Shown piece after piece: positions 26,505 to 33,346 of a stretch of DNA of 33,346 nucleotides (positions are counted from its first letter, which is position 1; every line of letters begins with the position of its first letter). Below the pieces are notes generated by a model. That model saw only the letters and a list, made by a program, of their open reading frames with translations, did not search any database and had not been told where the DNA came from. The translations under genes and the position numbers were made by a program. This DNA comes from Candidatus Altimarinota bacterium. Its GTDB lineage: Bacteria > Patescibacteriota > Gracilibacteria > BD1-5 > JAGOOR01. The stretch covers positions 1 through 33,346 of the forward strand of contig JALQUC010000004.1 in assembly GCA_023268615.1 (NCBI GenBank). Direction: 5' to 3'.

Positions 26505-27443
26505 ATGAAACTCTGGTATTTCTTCAAACTCTTTGTTTTTCTCCTCATCGCAGGACTCACCTATCAACATCGAGATGAGATCATGCTCCGGGTCAGGACT
26601 GCTGTGCATGCGTACTTCCCTTGTACAATTCCTGTGACCTATTCTCTGGGTCAATTTGATACGCAGTTTGGATTATCGCGTGCGGATTTCCTCATGCGTA
26701 TAGCGACTGCCGAGAATGCATGGGAAGATGTCGCAGGAAAAGAACTCTTCAAATATGTCGAGAGTGGTGGGGACATGACGGTCAATCTCATCTATGATGC
26801 GAGGCAGCAGACGACGGAGAAACTCCAAGAGATAGGAGATACTATCAGTGATAAAAAATCTACTTACGAGAAATTATGGGCAGAGTATGAAAGGCTGTCT
26901 GCCGAGCTCGTCAAAGAAAAAACAGCCTACGAGAGAGAGGTCGCACAGCTCAAGAATCTGCAAAGTGCATACCAGAGAGAGGTCGCACGGGCAAATAAGC
27001 GAGGAGGAGCAGAAGAAGCAGAATACGATAGACTCGAGACGCAACGACTCGAGATAAATAAGCGCGTTGCAGAGGTGAATGGCTCACTGTCGCGGCTCAA
27101 TAAGACCATCTCAGCAACCAATACTCTCGGTGCTCAGGTAAATGCACTCGTCCAGGAATTAAAACTCAATGTCGATATCTACAATACAACTGGTCGGACA
27201 AGAGGAGAAGAATTTAGCGAAGGAGAATACATCTATGACTCCGAGGGAAAACGCATCAATATATACGAATTTAGCGATACGACCAAACTCGCTCGTGTGC
27301 TCATACATGAGCTCGGACATGGGATCCAGATGGAACATGTCGAGGACAGTGATGCTATCATGTACCGCCTCAACGCTGGAAAAAATGACACTATCACTGA
27401 GGCGGATCAGGCAGAGCTCAGAAGGGTATGCCGAATCAAGTAA
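26505..27443 (+). CDS. Membrane-anchored coiled-coil zinc metalloprotease (matrixin-like)
   Basis: 312 residues from ATG at 26505. A hydrophobic N-terminal segment (about residues 4-20, FFKLFVFLLIAGL) is a signal anchor or signal peptide. Residues about 100-225 form a long coiled coil rich in Glu, Lys and Arg. The C-terminal domain has HELGHGIQMEH at 268-278, which fits the HExxHxxxxxH zinc site of metzincins, followed by DSDAIMY, a typical Met-turn. A conserved EGEYIYDSEGKRINIYEF lies just before. The protease is likely at the outer face of the cytoplasmic membrane, with the coiled coil as spacer or partner-binding part. No TGA codon. An upstream non-ATG reading (26451) is less likely. The catalytic assignment is well supported; the substrate is unknown. 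Confidence 0.8.
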   Translation: MKLWYFFKLFVFLLIAGLTYQHRDEIMLRVRTAVHAYFPCTIPVTYSLGQFDTQFGLSRADFLMRIATAENAWEDVAGKELFKYVESGGDMTVNLIYDARQQTTEKLQEIGDTISDKKSTYEKLWAEYERLSAELVKEKTAYEREVAQLKNLQSAYQREVARANKRGGAEEAEYDRLETQRLEINKRVAEVNGSLSRLNKTISATNTLGAQVNALVQELKLNVDIYNTTGRTRGEEFSEGEYIYDSEGKRINIYEFSDTTKLARVLIHELGHGIQMEHVEDSDAIMYRLNAGKNDTITEADQAELRRVCRIK

Positions 27444-27474
27444 ACTTGCCCAATAAAAAATCTCACTAGAATGC

Positions 27475-27576
27475 TTCTAGAAGAAGATAGATATAGAAAT
27501 AGATAATAGGGTGGTGATTTAAAATCTATTCTGTTTCTATTTTCTACTTCTATTTCTCATATTTAACTTCTAGAAT
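27475..27576. repeat. Hairpin-forming repeat, copy C (yebC leader)
   Basis: Purine-rich left arm beginning TTCTAGAAGAAGATAGATAT (27475 on) and pyrimidine-rich right arm CTATTTTCTACTTCTATTTC ending in CTTCTAGAA (27568-27576). Together they can form a long imperfect hairpin. It ends 6 nt before the yebC start. The architecture is that of copies A, B and D, but sequence similarity is weaker. A lone pyrimidine arm of similar type (CTCTACATCTACATCTCAC) lies after yebC at about 28355-28390. Confidence 0.45.
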
Positions 27577-27582
27577 TCGACT

Positions 27583-28344
27583 ATGTGACGCTGACCAGTC
27601 ATGGCCAATAAAAAGGCTGCAACCGCTCTCCAAAAAGGAAAAATCTATGGCATGCATTCGAAGCTCATCTCCCTCGCAGCAAAGTCTGGAGCGAATCCCG
27701 ATGAGAATCCAACACTGTTTACAGCGATAGAAAAGGCAAAAAAGGACAGTGTCCCTCGAGATGTCATCGATAAGGCTATCCGTCGTGGTGCTGGTCTCGA
27801 TAAAGATGCTGCAGCTATCGAGGATATCGTCTACGAGGGTATGGGTGCTGGTGGTGTCGCTATTATCGTCCGAGCACTCAGTGATAATCGCAATCGTACA
27901 GCGAGTAGCGTGCGTTCGTATTTCAATAAAAATGGCGGTAATCTGGGCGAGACGGGTTCTGTCTCCAATCATATGTTCCGCTATCGCGGAGTATTTGTGG
28001 TCCCGACAAGTTCTATCACAGAAGATCAGATCATCGAATCAGGATGTGATGACTATGTCGTCGATGGCGATGAAACTCGGCTCATCTGTCTCCGTGAACA
28101 ATTTTCCGATGTGATGAATTTCCTCAAAAATGCCGGCATTGAAGCGACTTCAAGTGGATTTGAGTATTTGCCAGCAATGGAAGTAGAGATTACGGATTTT
28201 GACCAAGGGGTAAAAGTCATGAAGCTCCTCTCAGATCTGGATGATGACGATGATGTGGAAAAAGTCTGGACAAATGGTGTATTCGACGATATACTGCGTG
28301 AGAAAGTAGAAAGCTTTATCGAAAGCAATACTTTTAGGTCATAG
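27583..28344 (+). CDS. yebC: YebC/PmpR-family protein (TACO1-like)
   Basis: 253 residues. Members act as DNA-binding regulators or, in more recent work, as ribosome-associated factors easing translation of proline-rich stretches. Motifs: KGKIYGMHSKLISLAAKSGA (family KRGKIFTKLIREIxVAAREG), NPTLFTAIEKAKKDSVPRDV, VYEGMGAGGVAIIVRALSDN, NRTASSVRSYFNKNGGNLGE, TGSVSNHMFRYRGVF. The start is extended from the ATG at 27601 to that at 27583: with TGA = Gly at 27586 and 27592 the N-terminus reads MGRGPVMANKKA. Other family members begin MGRGPS, so this is likely the true start. Two TGA codons within the first four codons hide it from standard-code gene calls. Confidence 0.92.
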
Positions 28345-28415
28345 ATTTAGAATCCGCTCTACATCTATCCTCTACATCTACATCTCACATAACAATTTAG
28401 CTTTAATTTTTTACT

Positions 28416-28928
28416 ATGGCAGAGGATACAACAGGTGCAGGAGGGGCTCAGCAAGGCGATCAATCAGGACAACCACTTCCAGGATTTGATCCTGTTGCAG
28501 CTGAGGCATTTTTCAAGGATCTCATCGGTCGCTACAACACTGATGACAATCAGATTATCATGGATCTCGTGTCATTTCACCCACTGACACAGTTTGATGA
28601 AAAAGAATTCGTCGATCTCCTCGAGCACTCACTCTCACTCTCAGTCGCTGAAAAAAAACGCGTCGTCGATGCTATCCCGACTCTCTCTCAATATCAGATA
28701 GATGAGCTCAAAAAGGTATTTACAGAAGAGCGAGAAGAATTCCGTAAGCTCATGCCAAAAGAAGGAGAAACAATCAAAAAGCTCGTGACAGACAAAAAAG
28801 CAGAATGGACGCAGCTCAAACAAATCTACATCGATGAGCTCAAGAACCGTCAAAAAGCGAACGAAGATGCTGGTAAAATCGATGATCTCAAGAAGTCTCT
28901 CGGTCTCGACGAAGAGGAAAATAATTAA
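28416..28928 (+). CDS. Acidic helical protein of unknown function
   Basis: 170 residues. It has a Gly/Gln-rich start (TTGAGGAQQGDQSGQPLPGF), then a mostly helical body with two segments: QIIMDLVSFHPLTQFDEKEF and EFVDLLEHSLSLSVAEKKRV. A long charged helix follows (KKVFTEEREEFRKLMPKEGE to DELKNRQKANEDAGK) and an acidic C-terminus (LGLDEEENN). No membrane segment, signal peptide, Cys or catalytic motif. No TGA codon. It has its own promoter-sized gap and a strong terminator. I do not recognise the family. Confidence 0.8.
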   Translation: MAEDTTGAGGAQQGDQSGQPLPGFDPVAAEAFFKDLIGRYNTDDNQIIMDLVSFHPLTQFDEKEFVDLLEHSLSLSVAEKKRVVDAIPTLSQYQIDELKKVFTEEREEFRKLMPKEGETIKKLVTDKKAEWTQLKQIYIDELKNRQKANEDAGKIDDLKKSLGLDEEENN

Positions 28929-28942
28929 AAAATATATTCTAC

Positions 28943-28980
28943 AAAATGCTCCTTGAAATGCTTTTCTGGGAGCATTTTTT
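28943..28980 (+). terminator. Rho-independent terminator
   Basis: The 10-bp stem AAAATGCTCC (28943-28952) with GGAGCATTTT (28969-28978) encloses a 16-nt loop; T6 at 28975-28980. It lies 14 nt after the stop of the preceding gene. A second similar GAGCA sequence follows, but no further hairpin is convincing. Confidence 0.82.
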
Positions 28981-29078
28981 AGATTGTGAGCATCTTTGCT
29001 CCCTTGTCATGAGGGATAGACTTGCATGGGTATAAAAAGATATATGCTAGAATGTAGCTAATTCTTTTCTCGATTTTT

Positions 29079-30164
29079 ATGAAAAAATTCTTCCTCCTTT
29101 TTTCCCTTTGCTCTTTTCTTTTTTCTTTGAACGAAGTTTTAGCATATACGAGCGCAGATGTGGCTATCGCAAATGGTCTCGCTGATGCAAATATCATCGT
29201 CGATCAGAGGACTAATCCTGATAAATATCGTCTCGATGACAGTATCTCTCGACAAGAAGTCATCGGCATGACCCTCAAGCTCAAAAATGTGGCTCTTCCA
29301 AATAACTACACCTGTAAGGGATACTTCACTGATGCGACTTTTAGCAAATCTCACCCTGATGCATGGGTCTGCCGTGCCGTAGAGCTCGCAGCTGATCGTG
29401 GTCTCATCACACGCGACAATGCAAAGACGCGACCAGGCGATACGATTACAAAAGCAGAAGCCCTCGCTCTCGCATGGAAGGGCTCAGGCATGGATATCGA
29501 GGTACACGACGATGAAGATGGGACATTTTATGATGCGAGTGGCAAGGCTGCAGAAAAATGGCAAGAAAATCTCCTCCAGACAGCTCTCGAAGCAGGAGTA
29601 ATAACAGCGACTCAGGATGCTTCTGGCGGATTCGTGAAGCTCCTCTGGAATCATAACAGTCCTGCGACCCGCAAAGAAGTATTTGCTATCATAGCAACTC
29701 TTCAGACTCTCAAAAATGCTTCTTCTCAGACACTCTATCTCAATTTCTCTGGAGAGGTACAATACAAACCAACCAAAACTCAGATAATCAGCAGTGACTC
29801 AGCTATGATCGCCAATCTGGAGACCAAAAATTTCTCAGCTGTCGTCGATGCACTCTCTCCCAAGCCAACACAATACAGAACAGAAGGAAACACACTCTTC
29901 GTCATGCAGAATTCACCAGATCTGTGGGGCCATGTCACCTACTCGAGCATCACCACTCTCTTTGGAAAAGTGTTCCAGCAATACTCGCCCTACAATCCGT
30001 ATGATAAAGCGATAGCAGCGATGCTCCGACGATTTAATCTCGCGTCAGAAGTCGATTTCTACGCTCTCCCCTACGGAGATCTCTGGGAGAGAACACGAGA
30101 CTATATCGAGCAATACTACATCGATGAATTCATGAATGCACCAGTCGTTATGTCTTCAGAATAA
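29079..30164 (+). CDS. Secreted protein with S-layer-homology-like repeats
   Basis: 361 residues. A signal peptide (MKKFF start, a hydrophobic stretch, cleavage near VLA-YT at residue 22) marks export. Residues about 24-165 resemble SLH modules: VAIANGLADANIIVDQRTNP with RLDDSISRQEVIGMTLKLKN, then YFTDATF, HPDAWVCRAVELAADRGLIT and TRPGDTITKAEALALAWKGS. A third, weaker one runs to about 215 (WQENLLQTALEAGVIT, SPATRKEVFAIIATL). Two Cys (CKGYF and VCRAVE) may form a disulfide. The last 150 residues are of unknown type with many Tyr and Asp. SLH modules usually bind wall polysaccharide, so it likely sits on the cell surface. No TGA codon. Confidence 0.8.
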   Translation: MKKFFLLFSLCSFLFSLNEVLAYTSADVAIANGLADANIIVDQRTNPDKYRLDDSISRQEVIGMTLKLKNVALPNNYTCKGYFTDATFSKSHPDAWVCRAVELAADRGLITRDNAKTRPGDTITKAEALALAWKGSGMDIEVHDDEDGTFYDASGKAAEKWQENLLQTALEAGVITATQDASGGFVKLLWNHNSPATRKEVFAIIATLQTLKNASSQTLYLNFSGEVQYKPTKTQIISSDSAMIANLETKNFSAVVDALSPKPTQYRTEGNTLFVMQNSPDLWGHVTYSSITTLFGKVFQQYSPYNPYDKAIAAMLRRFNLASEVDFYALPYGDLWERTRDYIEQYYIDEFMNAPVVMSSE

Positions 30165-30166
30165 TG

Positions 30167-30247
30167 CAGTAAAAGAAAAAGAAAAACAATGGAATAAAAT
30201 ATTTATTCCTGAAGCAAAAAATCCTCTGTTTTACTTTTACTTTTTCT
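30167..30247. repeat. Hairpin-forming repeat, copy D (after the SLH gene, before ddl)
   Basis: Left arm CAGTAAAAGAAAAAGAAAAA followed by CAATGGAATAAA, right arm ATCCTCTGTTTTACTTTTAC followed by TTTTTCT. The arms pair with few mismatches, and GGAATAAA with TTTATTCC forms an inner hairpin. It shares AAACAATGGA and TCCTCTGTTTT with copy A. Its right end runs into TATACT (30248-30253), a possible -10 box for ddl with no clear -35. It could also act as terminator for the SLH gene. Confidence 0.6.
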
Positions 30248-30276
30248 TATACTGTGATTTATCTAAATGATTGAAT

Positions 30277-31299
30277 ATGCACATAGCTCTCCTCACGGGT
30301 GGTATCTCAGCAGAACGCCCTATTAGTCTCCGAAGTAGTGAATGAATCACCAGTTTCATCGCACAAACCTCTCACACCTGTGATGTCTATGACATACCGT
30401 GAGATCTCGATAATTTTATCGCTCGACACCAAGAATACGATATCATATTCCCCTACATCCATGGATACTATGGAGAAGATGGCATCATCACCGGTCTCTG
30501 TGAGACTCTCGGTCTCAGATATATAGGGAGTCCTGCGACAACACACGCCCTCTGTATCGATAAATTTCGCACCAACTGTGTCGTCGAAAAACTCGGCATC
30601 GTCCGCGTCCCAAAATCATGGATACCCGGCATGAACTCTCCGACTCTCCTCGGACTCCCTGAAGATATCTCTGAGACGACTCCGCGAGAAGTACCAACAC
30701 CAACGCTCATCGTGAAGCCTAATTGTGGAGGCAGCACCGTCGCCACCAACAAGGCGACAAATATGACCGAGCTTCTCTCGGGCATCAATGAAGTCCAGAT
30801 AAACACAGCAAGCCTCACTGAGAGCAATATAGAACTCCTAGGTGAAGAGAGGAAATTTGAACGACATTTCCCAAATTATACGGATGTGCCAATTGTTCAG
30901 GAATATATCGATGGTGATGAATACACAGTGGGTGTCGTGGGACCGAATCATAGTCCAGAAGTACTCCCTATCATGCAGATAGTCAATCTCAAATCCGTCC
31001 TCTTCGACTGGAAAGAGAAATACGAATCTGATGGAAGCAATGAGGTATTCCCTCTGGCTCTCGATCCAACACTCGAAAACAAGCTCCGTACTGCATCAGC
31101 AAAAATCTATCAACTCCTCTGATGTCGAGGTGTCGCTCGTATCGATTATCGTGTGCGCGATGGCGAGCTCTACTTCCTGGAGGTGAATACTTTTCCTGGT
31201 GCAACAAAAGCATCATTTATACCAAAAATGTGGCAGAAAACTGGACGCGATATGGGAGCATTTATCACTATGCTTATCGAGACTGCACTGGGCAAATAA
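30277..31299 (+). CDS. ddl: D-alanine-D-alanine ligase
   Basis: 340 residues, cytoplasmic ATP-grasp enzyme making D-Ala-D-Ala for peptidoglycan. Motifs: LLTGGISAERPISLRSSEGI (family GGxSxEREVSLxSG), FPYIHGYYGEDGIITGLCET, YIGSPATTHALCIDKFRTNC, IVKPNCGGSTVATNK, QEYIDGDEYTVGVVG and FLEVNTFPGATKASFIPKMW (ExNxxPG, Mg and nucleotide site). Three TGA codons are Gly; the one in QLL-G-CRGVARIDYR (31120-31122) is a conserved glycine. Under the standard code the gene breaks into pieces. It shows that the organism can cross-link a wall of its own. It abuts the convergent gene at 31300 with no spacer. Confidence 0.95.
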
Positions 31300-32049
31300 T
31301 TAGCTAGAATATCCGGATGCAACTGAGTGAAGTGCGAGTAGTGGTATGTCCTGATAACTCTCAAAAAATGTTCTCAATTCTGAGGAGAGGTATGGAAGTG
31401 CTTGTCTAAATTCTGATTCAGTAATGAGATTTACTCGACTGTATCCTGGAAATCGGACGAGCCATTCAGCCTCCACATCATTTGAGAGGAATTCTCGGAA
31501 GAGCTGAGGTTCTGTCGTTTTTTGCCCATCAAGAGGATCGAGTATGTACCACTCGTGATCATCTCCTCGGAAGACAACGACACGATGTCACTGGAGTCGT
31601 TCTGGACGCCTCGCAACAAATCTATACACATCAAATACTGTTTCCATATATGCCTCATGTCGCACTTCGAGAGCCATGAGGAAATCTTCTTTGACAGTAA
31701 AAGAAGTCAGTGTGTTATCCGCTCGACCAAATCGTATGAGCTCATTGGCATCACCACGAGCGATCATATCTGGTGAGACATTCATAGCCTCGAGGAGCTG
31801 GACGATATTATTGCGTGCGATAAACGAACATGCACTCACGCTCTTCTCTGCTATGGTATAGGACTCTACACTAGAAACAACAATCGTTCCATTGTCCAAG
31901 ACTTCTGGGGTTGTATCTGGTTGTATTGGGGTAAGCCTGACTATTTCTTCGAGAGATCATGGCAAGATGGTTTCTTCTGCCAAAGCAAAAGCACACCAAC
32001 TGAACACAATCATTCCTCACACTATCACGGTAAAATTCGAAAGATGCAT
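31300..32049 (-). CDS. Secreted protein, possibly transglutaminase/papain-like fold
   Basis: 249 residues from ATG at 32049 to TAA at 31300-31302, with three TGA codons as Gly. A signal peptide (MHLSNFTVIVGG, hydrophobic core, AFALA cleavage near residue 24) marks export. The mature part has SACSFIARNNIVQLLEAM (a Cys at a helix start) and later GHRVVVFRGDDHEWYILDPL (His then Asp-Pro). The order Cys, then His-x-Trp, then Asp resembles the catalytic triad of transglutaminase-like and papain-fold peptidases (HxWxxxxxxxDP). This is an inference from motif order; the family is not confirmed. It is convergent with ddl, sharing no bases. Confidence 0.65.
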
Positions 32050-32157
32050 AGAAAAATCTAGAGAAAGGGTAATCCCAAAAGAGGCGAAGTCAATCAGACA
32101 GTATTTACAATAAAAACGATGTTGCGAAAAGAAGTGTCCTTCCTATAATAATTTTGC

Positions 32158-32592
32158 ATGAAAAAATACACAATTATCACTCTCATTATCTCTCTGATTC
32201 TCCTCATCGGAAGCGGTCTCATGATATGGCTCGAGGGTCGTTTTCCTATCCTCCATATTCCTCGTATGATTATTGGTTCGATAGTCGTCCTCGGGGTTCC
32301 TGGATACTGGATTACTCGGTGGACTTTCCCTGTGACAGAAAATCAGCAACTCATCGATGGAACCGACGAAAAAGCGACACCAGGAGACAAAGATGAAGAA
32401 ATTCATGAAATTGATGGACTGGAGCGATTTGTTCTATCAATTGCTCTCTCTATCTCCTCTGTGCCACTTCTGCTCTTTTATGTAAATTTTCTCGGTGTCC
32501 CTCTCACGGTCTGGAGCGTATACTGGACGATTGTTGGAGTCTCTCTCGCCTCTATGATAGCGACTTTTTTTATCGAACGCCGTCATGCCTAA
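32158..32592 (+). CDS. Membrane protein resembling DUF1616
   Basis: 144 residues with four hydrophobic segments: about 5-25, 36-55, 90-110 and 117-137. It contains IVVLGVPGYWITRWTFP and, after an acidic linker (DGTDEKATPGDKDEEIHE), LERFVLSIALSISSVPLLLF. These resemble the DUF1616 pattern PGYxLxxxxFP...ERxxLSxxLSxxxxPLL. No TGA codon. It overlaps the next gene by 8 nt, suggesting translational coupling. The function is unknown; the neighbours suggest envelope polysaccharide or glycoprotein synthesis. Confidence 0.75.
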   Translation: MKKYTIITLIISLILLIGSGLMIWLEGRFPILHIPRMIIGSIVVLGVPGYWITRWTFPVTENQQLIDGTDEKATPGDKDEEIHEIDGLERFVLSIALSISSVPLLLFYVNFLGVPLTVWSVYWTIVGVSLASMIATFFIERRHA

Positions 32593-33259
32593 TTTTATAA
32601 CTCGACATTGGCACTTTGTGTGGGGATTTTTTGCCCTCGTACTCACTGTACTCTCACTCGGATACGATCTGACTCCTCAGTTTCCGAGTATGTGCGTGAT
32701 TTTGGGAATTATCCTGGCTATACTGATCGATACGCTCGAGCCTATTCCTGCCATAAAAAGACACGATTGGCATGCACTCTATGCTGATGTGCGAGGTGGA
32801 CGAGTCGACATAGGTCGTGGATTTCTGTTTTTTCATTCCAAGCTCATATTTCCAACTCTCTTCACCATCTATCTCATACTCCTCATCCTCCAGAAGGTCA
32901 AGGTGGTACCAGTAGAATGGCAATCCTATGCGACAGCAGCTATCGACACGCTCCAGCTCCTCTGGGTAACCTTGATTAGTGCTGTATTGACCAATTTCAC
33001 TGGGCTCAAGGATGATGCCTATGAAGTAGAACATACATCTCCTGTGGCCAATATCCTAACAATAGCCCTCGTCTGTCTCCTCGCGTACGGCGGTATGTGG
33101 GCTATTTTTGCAGAAATTGCTGTGATTGGTCGTGTAGCCTATTTCGTCGCCTTGAGCGTCGGTGCTCTCATAGCACTCGTGAGCTTCATGATACTGACAG
33201 AACCGGATGAATGAGAAGAAAAAACACAGGAATCGATCTCTCCACCAAAACTGTCCTAA
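32585..33259 (+). CDS. Polytopic membrane protein of unknown function
   Basis: 224 residues when the TGA at 33212-33214 is read as Gly (EPDE-G-EEKTQESISPPKLS), ending at TAA 33257-33259. A standard-code reading would stop 15 residues earlier. About six hydrophobic segments are seen (for example FFALVLTVLSLGYDL, VILGIILAILIDTL, FPTLFTIYLILLILQ, ILTIALVCLLAYGGMWAIFA, YFVALSVGALIALVSFMIL). Polar loops hold HDWHALYADVRGGRVDIGRG. It overlaps the upstream gene by 8 nt and is 3 nt from the next, so the three form an operon. I do not recognise the family. Confidence 0.75.
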
Positions 33260-33262
33260 TCT

Positions 33263-33346
33263 ATGAAAAAACTGATTATTCAAATCCCTTGTAAAAACGA
33301 AGCAGAAACACTTCCTGTGACTTTTCGTGACCTGCCGAAGCACATC
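33263..33346 (+). CDS. Family 2 glycosyltransferase (start only; runs off the right edge)
   Basis: The first 28 codons read MKKLIIQIPCKNEAETLPVT then FRDLPKHI. This is the beta-strand and loop that start GT-A fold family 2 transferases (VxxPCxNEExTLPxxLxxLP), as in dolichol-phosphate-mannose synthase-like proteins. The catalytic DxD is outside the window. It is likely to move a sugar to a lipid carrier or cell-surface polymer together with the two membrane proteins upstream. Confidence 0.8.
   Translation, partial: MKKLIIQIPCKNEAETLPVTFRDLPKHI

Noticed and set aside
1-33346. tRNA, rRNA or tmRNA genes
   Set aside because: Scanned by eye for T-loop and anticodon-stem patterns in the gaps; none convincing.

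Overview
The window comes from a bacterium that reads UGA as glycine (genetic code 25). This points to the candidate phyla Gracilibacteria (BD1-5/GN02) or Absconditabacteria (SR1) of the Candidate Phyla Radiation. About 60 in-frame TGA codons interrupt otherwise intact genes. Many sit exactly where the protein family has an invariant glycine: RpoB TKL-G-PE, L2 HPHGG-G-EG, L6 YKGK-G-IRY, S3 M-G-HK, S19 SLKK-G, L15 GR-G-LGSG, an epimerase VY-G-PRQ and D-Ala-D-Ala ligase LL-G-CRG. Every gene whose end is visible stops at TAA or TAG. All gene boundaries below use this code, so several genes are longer than a standard-code reading gives, and others appear only under it.

Layout, left part (minus strand, read from high to low coordinates): a 21-gene ribosomal block, rplC-rplD-rplW-rplB-rpsS-rplV-rpsC-rplP-rpmC-rpsQ-rplN-rplX-rplE-rpsN-rpsH-rplF-rplR-rpsE-rplO-secY-rplS (23541 to 12885), is driven by a near-consensus promoter with a structured leader. 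rpsJ is absent from its head. rpmD (L30) is absent between rpsE and rplO, where a hairpin-forming repeat lies instead. After a terminator come a nucleotide-sugar epimerase, a 1595-residue secreted Cys-rich protein, a second secreted protein and a small Cys-cluster protein. Then comes rpoB-rpoC, with its own promoter nearly identical to the ribosomal one; rpoC runs off the left edge.

Right part (mostly plus strand from 23825): a small unknown gene with a terminator, a probably leaderless excisionase-like HTH gene, and metK preceded by a SAM-I-type riboswitch with a terminator platform. Next are a cryptic ion-channel-like protein, a scrap of a NUDIX gene, a membrane-anchored coiled-coil metalloprotease, a YebC-family regulator, an acidic protein of unknown function, an SLH-like secreted protein and D-alanine-D-alanine ligase. 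A secreted protein lies on the minus strand, and then come two membrane proteins and the start of a family 2 glycosyltransferase. The theme is core transcription/translation machinery embedded among envelope and surface genes.

Features worth a second look: a SAM riboswitch whose P3 arm contains a member of a dispersed hairpin repeat family; a 7-bp tandem repeat inside metK that includes a recoded TGA; a histone-H1-like Lys/Ala/Pro tail on RpoB next to an acidic tail on RpoC; a channel-like protein with GSSS where potassium channels have GYGD; and no Shine-Dalgarno sequence at any start I inspected. I saw no tRNA, rRNA, CRISPR array, transposase or prophage gene.
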